Shown piece after piece: positions 34,092-43,730 of a stretch of 50,809 nt of DNA. The notes under the pieces were generated by a model that made no database searches, was not told the DNA's origin, and saw nothing but the letters and a program-made list of their open reading frames with translations. How positions within the stretch are numbered: the stretch's first letter is position 1; every line of letters starts with the position of its first letter. This DNA is from Sulfuritalea sp. GTDB taxonomy: Bacteria; Pseudomonadota; Gammaproteobacteria; Burkholderiales; Rhodocyclaceae. The translations under genes and the position numbers were made by a program. The stretch spans positions 1-50,809 of the forward strand of contig JADJUP010000040.1 of NCBI GenBank assembly GCA_016716965.1, in the 5' to 3' direction.

Positions 34092-35726
34092 ATGAACGAC
34101 ATATTCCGTAATACATCTGGCATTACCCCGCTGCTCGACCTCTGCGATCCCGCGCTGGCGGAGCACTTCGACAACCGCTTCGTGCGCGAACTGCCGGCCG
34201 ATCCGCTGCAACGCGACGTGCCGCGCCCGGTGCGCAACGCCTGCTACAGCCGGGTCGAACCGGCGCCGGTCGCGGCGCCCCGGCTGCTGGCCTGGAGCGA
34301 CGCGGTGGGCGCCCTGCTCGGCCTCGCCCGCCCGGCCTCGGCGACGGCGCCCAGCGTTGAGGTGCTCGCCGGCAATCGCGTGCTGCCTGGCATGCAGCCC
34401 TATGCCGCGCGCTATGGCGGCCACCAGTTCGGCAACTGGGCCGGGCAGCTCGGCGACGGCCGCGCCACGACACTGGTGGAACTGCGCGGCGCCGACGGCC
34501 GCCATCACGAACTGCAGCTCAAGGGTGCCGGCCGCACGCCCTATTCGCGCCATGCCGACGGCCGCGCCGTGCTGCGTTCCTCCTTGCGCGAATTCCTTTG
34601 CAGCGAAGCCATGCACCACCTCGGCGTGCCCACCACGCGCGCGCTTTCGCTGGTCGCCACCGGCGAACCGGTCGAGCGCGACATGTTCTACGACGGCAAC
34701 GCGAAGGACGAACCGGGCGCCATCGTCTGCCGCGTCGCGCCCTCCTTCCTGCGCTTCGGCAATTTTCAGATCCACGGCGCGCACGACGAAACGGACGAAC
34801 TGCGTCGCCTCGCCGACCACACCATCGCCAGCCACTTCCCGCAACTCGGCGCGCCCTCGCCCGAGGTGTACGCCCAATGGTTCGCCGAGGTCTGCCGCCG
34901 CACGGCGCGCATGGTGGCGGAATGGATGCGCGTCGGCTTCGTGCACGGCGTGATGAACACCGACAACATGTCCATCCTCGGCCTCACCATCGACTACGGC
35001 CCCTATGGCTGGCTGGAACGCTACGACCCGGACTGGACGCCGAACACCACCGACGCCCAGATGCGGCGCTACTGCTTCGGCCGCCAGCCCGCGATCGCGC
35101 AATGGAACCTGATGCGCCTGGCCGAAGCCCTGCTGCCGCTGATTCCGGTGCACGCCGACCTCGAAGCCGGCCTGCGTGAATTCGGCCGGACCTTCGCCAT
35201 CGCCTCGAACCGCATCACGGCCGACAAGCTGGGGCTGGTCGCCATCGACGAAGGCGACGCCGCCCTGCTCGATGACCTCGAAACCCTGCTGCCGCAGGCC
35301 GCCATCGACATGACGCTGTTCTACCGCCGGCTGGCAGACCTGCCTTTCGATGGCCCGGCGGCCGACAGCGACGACGAGTCCCTGCTGGCACCGCTGCGTC
35401 CTGCCTTCTACGAGGGCGACGACGCCGGCGCCTGCCTGCTGCCCTGGCTGCGCCGCTACCTCGACCGCGTGCGGCGCGATGCGGAACCGGCCGCCCTGCG
35501 CCGCGCCCGGATGAACCGCGCCAACCCGAAGTACGTGCCGCGCAACTACCTGGCCCAGCTGGCCATCGACGCCGCCGAACAGGGCGACACCTCGGTCCTC
35601 GAACGCCTGATGAAAGTGCTCGAACACCCCTACGACGAACAGCCGGAACACGAAGAGATGGCCGCACGCCAGCCCGAATGGGCGCGCAACAAGGCCGGCT
35701 GTTCGGCGCTGTCGTGCAGTTCCTGA
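34092..35726 (+). CDS. selO: SelO family protein adenylyltransferase (YdiU/UPF0061)
   Basis: Pseudokinase-fold AMP-transferase, 544 residues, a normal length. ATG 34092. Landmarks: YAARYGGHQFGNWAGQLGDG (Gly-rich loop), LVELRGADGRHHELQLKGAG with the Lys of ELQLKGAGRTPYSR, SLREFLCSEAMHHLGVPTTR, GFVHGVMNTDNMSILGLTID for the catalytic and metal Asn/Asp. The C-terminus CSALSCSS keeps the redox Cys pair where animal SelO has selenocysteine. SelO AMPylates proteins in the response to oxidative stress. Monocistronic, closed by a strong hairpin. Confidence 0.95.
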   Translation: MNDIFRNTSGITPLLDLCDPALAEHFDNRFVRELPADPLQRDVPRPVRNACYSRVEPAPVAAPRLLAWSDAVGALLGLARPASATAPSVEVLAGNRVLPGMQPYAARYGGHQFGNWAGQLGDGRATTLVELRGADGRHHELQLKGAGRTPYSRHADGRAVLRSSLREFLCSEAMHHLGVPTTRALSLVATGEPVERDMFYDGNAKDEPGAIVCRVAPSFLRFGNFQIHGAHDETDELRRLADHTIASHFPQLGAPSPEVYAQWFAEVCRRTARMVAEWMRVGFVHGVMNTDNMSILGLTIDYGPYGWLERYDPDWTPNTTDAQMRRYCFGRQPAIAQWNLMRLAEALLPLIPVHADLEAGLREFGRTFAIASNRITADKLGLVAIDEGDAALLDDLETLLPQAAIDMTLFYRRLADLPFDGPAADSDDESLLAPLRPAFYEGDDAGACLLPWLRRYLDRVRRDAEPAALRRARMNRANPKYVPRNYLAQLAIDAAEQGDTSVLERLMKVLEHPYDEQPEHEEMAARQPEWARNKAGCSALSCSS

Positions 35727-35760
35727 AAGCCCGGCGCGGCTTTCGCGGAGGGTGAACGGC

Positions 35761-35800
35761 AAAAAGCCTGTTTCGGCAGCATCGTCAAAACAGGCTTTTT
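35761..35800. terminator. bidirectional rho-independent terminator after selO
   Basis: AAAAAGCCTGTTT and AAACAGGCTTTTT form a 13-base perfect stem with a 14-base loop and T/A runs on both sides. It can stop selO and also the opposite strand. From here to 35997 (about 200 bases) I see no gene. Confidence 0.9.
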
Positions 35801-35997
35801 GCTTGTCGCTTTAGCGGTATTTTTCATGCGCCCGCAAGCTGAAATTCAAACGGCGCGACCCATAAGGGCTGGAGTCAGAAAGACTCCCGGTTGCAGCGAA
35901 GAATGATGGAACGGATCGTGTTATTCAGCGCTAAGTTCCTCCTTGAAATGCACTCAAGTCGAACGCGGATTCAATGTATGCCCTCGCGCCGCGAAAG

Positions 35998-36879
35998 TCA
36001 AATCTCGATCAGCGAGCGACACAAATCATGGATGGCGCCGGCCGTGACGAAGCCTTCATCGCGATAGGGGTTGTATTCGACGATCTCCAGCGCCAGCAGG
36101 CGTTCGTCGCCATCGGCCAGTGCCAGTGCGGCGGCCAGCTCGGCGCGCGCCAGGCCGCCGCCGACCGGCGTGCCGACCCCGGGGCCTTCGGCGGGATCGA
36201 GCGCATCGAGGTCGATGCTGATGCCATACCCGAAGGTATCCTGAGCGACACGGCGCAGGGCTTCGGCGAACACCGCCGGCAGGCCGCGCTGGCGCACCTC
36301 GTCCATGAAATACACGCGCACCCCGAGTTCGCGCAGCAACGCCGCCTCGGCCACCTCGAAACTGCGTACGCCGATCAGGCAGACATCGGCCGGCAACAGC
36401 TTGGCCCCGGCCGGGGCGATGCCGGTCAGGCGCGGGTCGCCGTGCCCAAGCAGGCAGGCCAGAGGCATGCCGTGGATGTTGTGGCTGGGGCTGGATTCGA
36501 GCGTGTGGCTGTCCATGTGGGCATCGACCCAGACCAGGCCCAGGCGCTGCCCGGAATCGAGGCCGCGGCGTATGCCGCTCCAGGTGCCGATGGCACAGGA
36601 ATGATCACCGCCGATCACCAGCGGGAAATCTCCCACAGCACGCAGTTCGGCGACGCGTCCGGCCAGCGCCGAGGCAATCTGGCGCACCGCCTCGACCGGG
36701 TCGGCCGGCACTGGCGGCGCGAGGTGCAGCGCCTCATCCCAGGCGAGTCCGGATCCCGCGCCGGCGAGGTCGTCGAGGACATGCAGGGCGCGCAGCACTT
36801 CCGAACCGTCCTGGCAGTCCGGAATGCCCGCCCCGTAGCCGCTGGCCACACCGATGACCCGTATCCTGCGCAATGCCAT
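35998..36879 (-). CDS. arginase/ureohydrolase family protein
   Basis: Binuclear manganese hydrolase fold, 293 residues. ATG 36879 follows GGAGCGTGG; a longer in-frame start at 37026 would overlap the divergent yaeQ gene. Motifs: PLVIGGDHSCAIGTWSGI, VWVDAHMDSHTLESSPSHN, IHGMPLACLLG and SIDLDALDPAEGPGVGTPVG, which give the His and four Asp metal ligands. The motif order is closest to arginase (SSPSHNIHGMPLA); agmatinase or another guanidino-hydrolase is possible. It would turn arginine to ornithine and urea. Divergent from yaeQ. Confidence 0.9.
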   Translation of the reverse strand: MALRRIRVIGVASGYGAGIPDCQDGSEVLRALHVLDDLAGAGSGLAWDEALHLAPPVPADPVEAVRQIASALAGRVAELRAVGDFPLVIGGDHSCAIGTWSGIRRGLDSGQRLGLVWVDAHMDSHTLESSPSHNIHGMPLACLLGHGDPRLTGIAPAGAKLLPADVCLIGVRSFEVAEAALLRELGVRVYFMDEVRQRGLPAVFAEALRRVAQDTFGYGISIDLDALDPAEGPGVGTPVGGGLARAELAAALALADGDERLLALEIVEYNPYRDEGFVTAGAIHDLCRSLIEI

Positions 36880-36930
36880 GTTCCACGCTCCGATCTGTAG
36901 TCTAATGTGGCGCCGTTTCACGCTGCCACC

Positions 36931-37482
36931 ATGGCCCTCAAGTCGACAATCTACAAGGTCGAGCTGCAAATCGCCGACCTCGAACGCAACTACTTCCAGA
37001 CCCACGCGCTGACGGTCGCCCGCCACCCTTCAGAGACGGACGAGCGCATGATGGTGCGCGTGCTGGCCTTCACCATGTATGCCGACGAGGCGCTGGCCTT
37101 CGGCAAGGGCCTGTCCTCGGAAGACGAACCCGACCTGTGGCGCAAGGACCTGACCGGCGCCATCAAACTGTGGATCGACGTCGGCCTGCCCGACGAAAAG
37201 CGCGTGCGCCGCGCCTGCGGGCGTTCGGACAAGGTCGTGGTGCTGACCTATGGCGGTCGCGTCGCCGACATGTGGTGGCAGCAGAACCAGGTCGCCCTGC
37301 GGCGCCAGGACAAGCTCACCGTGCTCAACCTTGCCGCCGAGGACACGCGCGCGCTGGCGGCACTGGCCGAACGCGGCATGGCTTTGCAATGCACGCTGCA
37401 GGACGGCGAGCTATGGCTGATCGTCGACGGCGAGAACACCCGCATCGTGCCGGAAGTGCGAATGGCGCCCGCAGAAGCCTGA
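36931..37482 (+). CDS. yaeQ: YaeQ family protein
   Basis: YaeQ, 183 residues, a PD-(D/E)XK nuclease-like fold of unclear role. The start ATG 36931 gives MALKSTIYKVELQIADLERN, the family N-terminus; the ATG at 36907 (GTG-like context) is too early. Further marks: HPSETDERMMVRVLAFTMYA, FGKGLSSEDEPDLWRKDLTG, KLWIDVGLPDEKRVRRACGR. YaeQ in enterobacteria was linked to suppression of RfaH loss, but biochemistry is unsettled. No operon partner. Confidence 0.92.
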   Translation: MALKSTIYKVELQIADLERNYFQTHALTVARHPSETDERMMVRVLAFTMYADEALAFGKGLSSEDEPDLWRKDLTGAIKLWIDVGLPDEKRVRRACGRSDKVVVLTYGGRVADMWWQQNQVALRRQDKLTVLNLAAEDTRALAALAERGMALQCTLQDGELWLIVDGENTRIVPEVRMAPAEA

Positions 37483-37503
37483 TGCCGCCATTCCGGCGAT
37501 TCC

Positions 37504-37977
37504 CTAGCCAGTACCCAGCGCCGCCAGGGCCGCCTCGATGCCGCCCTGCACCAGTTGCACCGGCACCGCCAGCATCAGGTTGAGGGGCAGTCCGAAATCC
37601 TCCACCACGTTGCCCGCGCCATCCCGGTAACGCCCGTCGGCGCCCGGCCCGGTCGCGCGCAGGCGTTCGCGCAAGGAACGCAGGTCGTCGGCGTAGCCGA
37701 CCACCGGTTTGCCCAGCGCCAGCGCATAACCGATTTCTACACAGGTGCCGGAATCGGGTTCGGCGCCACGAAATGGATTCAGGTTGGCCAGCACGGCGTC
37801 CGCCTCGGCGATCAGGCGCAGGTTGTTGCGGTAGATGTCGCCCGCCGTGGCGCGCGCTTCGTCGAGCGGAACCAGTGCCTGATGGCCGCATTCTTCGCAG
37901 AGTGCGACGACCCGTGCGGCCCACGCGAGGGCATCCGGACGAAATACGTCCGGCCCGGCCAGGTAAAGCTTACTCAA
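37504..37977 (-). CDS. nucleoside 2-deoxyribosyltransferase family protein
   Basis: 157 residues with the NDT fold: MSKLYLAGPDVFRPDALAWA (phosphate/sugar-binding start with YLAGP), NLRLIAEADAVLANLNPFRG, and PDSGTCVEIGYALALGKPVV with the catalytic Glu in SGT-VEIGYA. Such enzymes move or hydrolyse deoxyribose between bases in nucleoside salvage. It overlaps the ankyrin gene upstream by 8 bases, so the two are likely cotranscribed. Confidence 0.88.
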   Translation of the reverse strand: MSKLYLAGPDVFRPDALAWAARVVALCEECGHQALVPLDEARATAGDIYRNNLRLIAEADAVLANLNPFRGAEPDSGTCVEIGYALALGKPVVGYADDLRSLRERLRATGPGADGRYRDGAGNVVEDFGLPLNLMLAVPVQLVQGGIEAALAALGTG

Positions 37978-38425
37978 GCGCGTCCTGCCCGAGCAGGATC
38001 AGTTCGCGGATGCCGGTTGGCGTGCCCGGAAGCTGGGCGATGTCGATCACCGTCAGTCCGTCGACGCGGGTGACGTCCATGTCGGCGCCCACCGCCAGCA
38101 GCAGTTCCACCGGTGCCGCATGGCCGTGCAGCACGGCCGTAATCAGCGGCGTGTTGCCGTCTTCGTCCTGGGCATCGACTTCGCAGCCGGCGCTGACCAG
38201 GGTCGCCGCGATGCTCTCGTGGCCGCCGGCCGCCGCCGCGTGCAGGGGACGCTCACGCTTCGGGCCGAGCACCTCGACGTTGCTGCCGGCCTCGCACATC
38301 ACCTTCACCGCCGCCAGGCAGCCAAGCTTGGCGGCTACGTAGAGCGGCGGACCGTCGCGCGCAAGCAGCGCTTCGGTGAGGCTTATGTTCACCCAGTCGG
38401 CTGGGGTCAGTTCGGGTGTCGGCAC
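37970..38425 (-). CDS. ankyrin-repeat protein
   Basis: Ankyrin-repeat protein. The start is uncertain: GTG 38425 (VPTPELTPADWVNISLTEAL) gives 151 residues and avoids a GC-rich palindrome, while the in-frame ATG 38533 gives 187. Four repeats can be seen: GPPLYVAAKLGCLAAVKVMC, RPLHAAAAGGHESIAATLVS, NTPLITAVLHGHAAPVELLL, and a last degraded one (GLTVIDIAQLPGTPTGIREL). Cytoplasmic, a protein-binding scaffold by family. Couples to the deoxyribosyltransferase gene. Confidence 0.75.
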   Translation of the reverse strand: MPTPELTPADWVNISLTEALLARDGPPLYVAAKLGCLAAVKVMCEAGSNVEVLGPKRERPLHAAAAGGHESIAATLVSAGCEVDAQDEDGNTPLITAVLHGHAAPVELLLAVGADMDVTRVDGLTVIDIAQLPGTPTGIRELILLGQDALE

Positions 38426-38489
38426 GTTGTCAACGCAAAACTGTAGATCGGGTCGCCGGTGATATCGAGCGCAGCGAGCCGATTGGTAA

Positions 38490-38505
38490 CCCCCCGCGAG
38501 GGGGG
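38490..38505. repeat. GC-rich inverted repeat CCCCCCGCGAGGGGGG
   Basis: Perfect short palindrome followed by GAAGGGGGGCGGG, upstream of the ankyrin gene. It resembles short dispersed GC-rich repeats common between betaproteobacterial genes. May act as a weak hairpin. Confidence 0.5.
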
Positions 38506-38595
38506 CGAAGGGGGGCGGGCCGAATTTGCCCACGCATGACGAGACAAGGATGGGAGCGTTTCATGGTTCGACGATGGCTTTCAAAGGCGCGGGCG

Positions 38596-39261
38596 TCAGC
38601 CCAGGTGCTTGGCAAGAAACGCCGCCATGCGCTCCCAGGCCTGGTTGGCGCAGTTCGCGTCATAGACTTCGCCGCGCCGCTCGTTGAAGAAGGCGTGGTC
38701 GGCTTCGTAGCGGAACAGTTCGGGAGGGTTGCCGGCGGCGCGCATGTCGGCTTCCAGCGCGTCGGCCGCGGCCGGCGTGCACCAGTCGTCCTTGCTTGCA
38801 AAATGGCCCTGGAAGGGAATCCGGATGTTGGCGGGGTCGGCGAATTCCTTGGGCGGAATGCCGTAAAAGCACACCGCCGCCGCGACGTTCGGCACATGCA
38901 CCGCCGCCGCGATGGTCAGCGCGCCGCCCATGCAGAAACCCATGGTGGCGACCTTGCCGCCCATGCCTTTGAGATGCTCGACCGCGCCACGAATGTCCTG
39001 ATGTGTTGCGCCGGGAAAATCCAGCCCGTTCATCAGGTGGCTGGCCTCGTCGGGCTGCTGCGTGACGCGGCCCTGGAACAGGTCGGGCGCGAGCGCGTTG
39101 TAGCCGGCCCGGGCGAAGCGGTCGGCGATGCCGCAAATCTGGTCGTTGAGTCCCCACCATTCCTGGATCACCACCACGCCGGGACGGCCCTGTCCGGCGC
39201 TGGCGAGATAGCCGCGGCAGGCGCTGCCGTCCGGGCGCTTGAAATCGATCATTTGTCCCAT
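38596..39261 (-). CDS. dienelactone hydrolase family protein
   Basis: Alpha/beta hydrolase of 221 residues. ATG 39261 follows GGAGAAGCAC; the upstream ATG 39273 lies in that ribosome site. Motifs: GRPGVVVIQEWWGLNDQICG (oxyanion Glu), VATMGFCMGGALTIAA with the nucleophile Cys in GFCMGG, an Asp in ASKDDWCTP and the His in YEADHAFFNERRGE, so the Cys-Asp-His triad is complete. DLH opens dienelactones in chloroaromatic breakdown; many paralogues have other ester or lactone substrates, and no aromatic pathway is here. Confidence 0.92.
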   Translation of the reverse strand: MGQMIDFKRPDGSACRGYLASAGQGRPGVVVIQEWWGLNDQICGIADRFARAGYNALAPDLFQGRVTQQPDEASHLMNGLDFPGATHQDIRGAVEHLKGMGGKVATMGFCMGGALTIAAAVHVPNVAAAVCFYGIPPKEFADPANIRIPFQGHFASKDDWCTPAAADALEADMRAAGNPPELFRYEADHAFFNERRGEVYDANCANQAWERMAAFLAKHLG

Positions 39262-39359
39262 GTGCTTCTCCATGCTGTTAGCCAGAGGGCAATTTACCGG
39301 AAATCCGCCGCCATCGATGCGGGGGCCGCCTCGTATAATGCGGCCTTGCCCAATTTGCC

Positions 39360-40562
39360 ATGACAGACGTGAATCCCGACCTCGACCGCCTGCAGCCCTA
39401 CCCCTTCGAAAAGCTGCGCCACCTGTTCGCCGCCGTATCGCCAGCGCCGACTTTCAAGGAAATCAAGCTGTCCATCGGCGAGCCGCAGCATCCGACGCCG
39501 CCTTTCATCCAGCGCGCGCTGGCCGACAACCTCGCCGGACTGGCCAACTATCCCACCACCCAGGGCAGCGATGCGCTGCGCCAGGCCATCGCCGCCTGGG
39601 TCGCGCGCCGCTATGCCGTGCCGGCGCCCGACTTCGCCACGCAGGTGGTCCCGGTCAATGGCTCGCGCGAGGCGCTGTTCGCCTTCGCCCAGACCGTGAT
39701 CGACCGCAGTTCCGGGCGCGCAAAGGTGGTCTGCCCCAATCCCTTCTACCAGATCTACGAAGGCGCGGCCCTGCTCGCCGGCGCCCAGCCGGTATTCCTC
39801 AACACCCTGCCGCACAACGACTTCGCCATGGACTGGAGCGAACTGCCCGAGGCCACCTGGCGCGACGTGCAACTGGTCTATGTCTGTTCGCCGGCCAACC
39901 CGACCGGCAAGGTGATGGATCTCGCCGCGTGGAAGGCCCTGTTCGAACTGTCCGACCGCCACGGCTTCGTCATCGCTTCCGACGAGTGCTATTCCGAGAT
40001 CCATTTCGACGAGGCCAGCCCGCCGCTGGGCGGCCTCACCGCCGCCGCGCAACTGGGCCGCAACGACTATCGCAACCTGGCGATCTTCTCCAGCCTGTCG
40101 AAGCGCTCCAACGTGCCCGGCCTGCGTTCCGGCTTCGTCGCCGGCGACGCGGCGATCATGAAGAAATTCCTGCTCTACCGCACCTACCACGGCAGCGCCA
40201 TGAACCCGGCGGTGCAGGCGGCCAGCATCGCGGCCTGGAACGACGAGGCCCACGTGCGCGACAATCGCCGGATGTACGCCGAAAAGTTCCACGAGGTGAC
40301 ACCGCTGATTGCGCGCCACCTCGACTGCCGGATTCCCGATGCCGGCTTCTACCTCTGGGCGAAAACGCCGATCGCCGACACCGATTTCGCGCGCGAACTT
40401 TTGCGCCAGCAGAACGTCGTGGTGCTGCCCGGCAGCTACCTGGCGCGCGAGGCAAACGGCATCAACCCGGGCGCCGACTTCATCCGCATCGCGCTGGTCG
40501 CCAGCCACGAGGAATGCCTCGAAGCGGCGCAGCGCATCAACGATTTTTGTCAATCCCTCTGA
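39360..40562 (+). CDS. dapC: succinyldiaminopimelate transaminase
   Basis: PLP-dependent class I/II aminotransferase, 400 residues, of the DapC type in the lysine and peptidoglycan DAP pathway. Features: LSIGEPQHPTPPFIQRALAD, NYPTTQGSDALRQAIAAWVA, VYVCSPANPTGKVMDLAAWK, IASDECYSEIHFDE, the PLP lysine in IFSSLSKRSNVPGLRSGFV, and the C-terminal NPGADFIRIALVA with the carboxylate-binding Arg. Followed after 11 bases by dapD. Repeat copy D lies at its N-terminus (VSPAPTF). Confidence 0.93.
   Translation: MTDVNPDLDRLQPYPFEKLRHLFAAVSPAPTFKEIKLSIGEPQHPTPPFIQRALADNLAGLANYPTTQGSDALRQAIAAWVARRYAVPAPDFATQVVPVNGSREALFAFAQTVIDRSSGRAKVVCPNPFYQIYEGAALLAGAQPVFLNTLPHNDFAMDWSELPEATWRDVQLVYVCSPANPTGKVMDLAAWKALFELSDRHGFVIASDECYSEIHFDEASPPLGGLTAAAQLGRNDYRNLAIFSSLSKRSNVPGLRSGFVAGDAAIMKKFLLYRTYHGSAMNPAVQAASIAAWNDEAHVRDNRRMYAEKFHEVTPLIARHLDCRIPDAGFYLWAKTPIADTDFARELLRQQNVVVLPGSYLAREANGINPGADFIRIALVASHEECLEAAQRINDFCQSL
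39432..39455 (+). repeat. 24-bp dispersed repeat, copy D (inside dapC)
   Basis: GCCGTATCGCC then AGCGCCGACTTTC. Encodes VSPAPTF, the same peptide and frame as copy B in tonB. Confidence 0.7.
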
Positions 40563-40573
40563 AAGAAACCGCC

Positions 40574-41392
<819 letters not shown>

Positions 41393-41409
41393 ACCTGGGA
41401 GACCGCACC

Positions 41410-42591
41410 ATGGGCACGATGGACAAGCTGTTCCGACTGATGTCCGACAAGAAGGCGACCGACCTGTTCCTTTCGGTCGGCGCGCCGATCACGATCAAGA
41501 TGCACGGCAACTCGGTGCCGGTGAACCCCGCCATCCTCGATGCCGCGCAGATCAACAACCTGCTCGGCGAAGTGCTCAGCCCGGAACAGATGGCCGAGTT
41601 CGCTCGCGAAAAGGAACTGCAGACCCGCGTCGTGGCGCCGGACGTCGGTGTCTTTCGCCTGTCCTGCTTCTTCCAGCGCGGCACGCCGGCGCTCGTCGCG
41701 CGCTACATTCCCGTCGACATCCCGACCTTCGACTCGCTCAACCTGCCGCCGGTGCTCAAGGAAGTCATCATGGAGAAGCGCGGCCTGATCCTGATGGTCG
41801 GCGCCACCGGCTCGGGCAAGTCGACCACGCTGACCTCGATGATCGACTACCGCAACGAGAATGCCAGCGGCCACATCCTGACCCTCGAAGACCCGCTGGA
41901 ATTCCTCTTCAAGAACAAGAAGTCGATCGTCAACCAGCGCGAAGTCGGTAGCGATACCAAGGCCTTCCAGATCGCGCTGAAAAATGCCCTGCGCCAGGCG
42001 CCCGATGTCATCTTCATCGGCGAGATCCGCGACAAGGACACCATGAGCCAGGCCATCGCCTACGCTCAATCCGGCCACCTGTGCATGGCCACGCTGCATG
42101 CCAACAACAGCTACCACGCGATGAGCCGCATCATCAGCTTCTACCCGCTGGACAACCGCCCCTCGCTGCTGGCCGACCTGGCGGTGACGCTGAAGTGCAT
42201 CATCTCCCAGCGCCTGGTCAAGACCCCCAGCGGCGGGCGCGCCGCCGCCGTCGAAATCCTGATCAACTCGCGCCACATCGCCGAGTTGATCGAAAAGGGC
42301 GAGCTGAACGAAATCAAGGACGCCATGGAGAAAAGCATGGTGCCGGGCAGCCAGACCTTCGAGCAGGCGCTGTACCGCATGTACAAGGACAACATCATCA
42401 CGCTCGACGAGGCGCTCAACAACGCAGACTCGGCGAACAACCTGCAGCAGGTCATCAACAACGCCGCCGCGCCGGAGAAATCGGCCACCGACACGCCGGC
42501 GCAACCGGACAAGCCCGGCGCCGCCCCCGACTACACCAAGTCCGCCGCGCCCGGCTCCTTCAGCGATTTCAAGCTGGACATGGGCAGTTGA
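41410..42591 (+). CDS. pilU: type IV pilus twitching-motility ATPase PilU/PilT family
   Basis: Hexameric retraction ATPase, 393 residues, PilU-like by length and C-terminal extension. Motifs: Walker A MVGATGSGKSTTLTSMID, Asp box HILTLEDPLEFLF, Walker B DVIFIGEIRDKDTMSQAI, His box HLCMATLHANNSYHAMSRII. The Asp/Glu- and Pro-rich tail after residue 360 is typical of PilU. It drives pilus retraction with PilT. Embedded between dapD and dapE; its TGA overlaps the dapE ATG by one base, so it is translated with the lysine genes. This placement is known from other betaproteobacteria. Confidence 0.9.
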   Translation: MGTMDKLFRLMSDKKATDLFLSVGAPITIKMHGNSVPVNPAILDAAQINNLLGEVLSPEQMAEFAREKELQTRVVAPDVGVFRLSCFFQRGTPALVARYIPVDIPTFDSLNLPPVLKEVIMEKRGLILMVGATGSGKSTTLTSMIDYRNENASGHILTLEDPLEFLFKNKKSIVNQREVGSDTKAFQIALKNALRQAPDVIFIGEIRDKDTMSQAIAYAQSGHLCMATLHANNSYHAMSRIISFYPLDNRPSLLADLAVTLKCIISQRLVKTPSGGRAAAVEILINSRHIAELIEKGELNEIKDAMEKSMVPGSQTFEQALYRMYKDNIITLDEALNNADSANNLQQVINNAAAPEKSATDTPAQPDKPGAAPDYTKSAAPGSFSDFKLDMGS

Positions 42592-43730
42592 TGCCGGTAC
42601 TGGAAAGAACCCGCGCTCTGATCGCGCGGCCCTCGGTCACGCCCGACGATGCCGGTTGCCTCGACCTGATTGCTTCGTGGCTGGAACCGCTCGGATTCGC
42701 CATCGAGCGCATCGATGCCGGCGGCGTTTCGAACCTCTGGGCGCGGCGCGATCCCGCCGGCAAACCCGCTGGCCGCCTGATCTGCTTCGCCGGCCACACC
42801 GACGTGGTGCCCACCGGCCCGCTGGCGCAATGGACCTCGCCGCCCTTCGAGCCGACGGTGCGTGACGGCTACCTGTACGGGCGCGGCGCGGCCGACATGA
42901 AAACCTCGATCGCCGCCTGCATCGTCGGCATGGAACGGCTGATAAATCGCCGTGGCGTCGGCGCCGACTCTTTGGCGTTGCTGCTCACCTCCGACGAGGA
43001 AGGCGACGCCATCGACGGCACGGTGCGCGTGGTGGAAGCACTCAAGGCGCGCAACGAGACCATCGATTTCTGCATCGTCGGCGAGCCGACCTGCGTCACT
43101 CGACTTGGCGACACCATGAAGAATGGCCGCCGCGGCTCGCTCTCGGCCAAGCTCACGGTGCGCGGCGTGCAGGGCCACGTCGCCTACCCGCATCTGGTGA
43201 AGAATCCGGTGCACCTGGCGGCGCCGGCGCTGGCCGAACTCGCCGCCGCCACCTGGGACACGGGCAACGAGTATTTCCCGCCGACCAGCTTCCAGATTTC
43301 CAACGCCCACGCAGGCACCGGCGCCGGCAACGTGGTGCCCGGCAGCTTCGTGATCGACTTCAACTTCCGCTTTTCCACGGCCAGTACCGTCGAGGGCCTG
43401 CAAGCGCGGGTCCATGCGCTGCTCGATCGCCATGGCCTCGACTACGACATCGCCTGGACGCTGGGCGCGAAGCCATTCCTGACGCCGCGCGGCGAACTGT
43501 GCATCGCGCTCGCCGCGGCCGCGGCCGAAGCCACCGGCGTCGCCACCGAGCTGTCGACCACCGGCGGCACCTCGGACGGCCGCTTCATCGCCGACATCTG
43601 CCCGCAACTGGTGGAGTTCGGCCCGGTCAACGCCAGCATCCACAAAATCGACGAACGCGTCGCCGTGGCGGACCTCGAACCGCTGGCGCGCATCTACGAA
43701 CTGACTTTCGAAAAGCTTCTAACCGCATGA
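42591..43730 (+). CDS. dapE: succinyl-diaminopimelate desuccinylase
   Basis: Zinc M20 peptidase-family enzyme, 379 residues, that frees LL-diaminopimelate. Start ATG 42591 overlaps the pilU stop. Metal and catalytic motifs: ICFAGHTDVVPTGP, LYGRGAADMKTSIAACIVG, LLLTSDEEGDAIDGTVRVVE, FCIVGEPTCVTRLGD, HIS-type RRGSLSAKLTVRGVQGHVAY, ELSTTGGTSDGRFIADICPQ. The stretch INRRGVGADSLALLLTSDEE, where family members usually have an HP-H-G-like loop, is made by repeat copy E. Its stop overlaps the prmB start by 4 bases. Confidence 0.95.
   Translation: MPVLERTRALIARPSVTPDDAGCLDLIASWLEPLGFAIERIDAGGVSNLWARRDPAGKPAGRLICFAGHTDVVPTGPLAQWTSPPFEPTVRDGYLYGRGAADMKTSIAACIVGMERLINRRGVGADSLALLLTSDEEGDAIDGTVRVVEALKARNETIDFCIVGEPTCVTRLGDTMKNGRRGSLSAKLTVRGVQGHVAYPHLVKNPVHLAAPALAELAAATWDTGNEYFPPTSFQISNAHAGTGAGNVVPGSFVIDFNFRFSTASTVEGLQARVHALLDRHGLDYDIAWTLGAKPFLTPRGELCIALAAAAAEATGVATELSTTGGTSDGRFIADICPQLVEFGPVNASIHKIDERVAVADLEPLARIYELTFEKLLTA
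42949..42972 (+). repeat. 24-bp dispersed repeat, copy E (inside dapE)
   Basis: GCCGTGGCGTC then GGCGCCGACTCTT. Reads RRGVGADSL in the dapE frame, a different frame from copies B and D. Confidence 0.65.

Noticed and set aside
33966..35762. Open frame of 598 codons on the minus strand
   Set aside because: Antisense of selO, whose product is clearly recognised; composition typical of a shadow frame.
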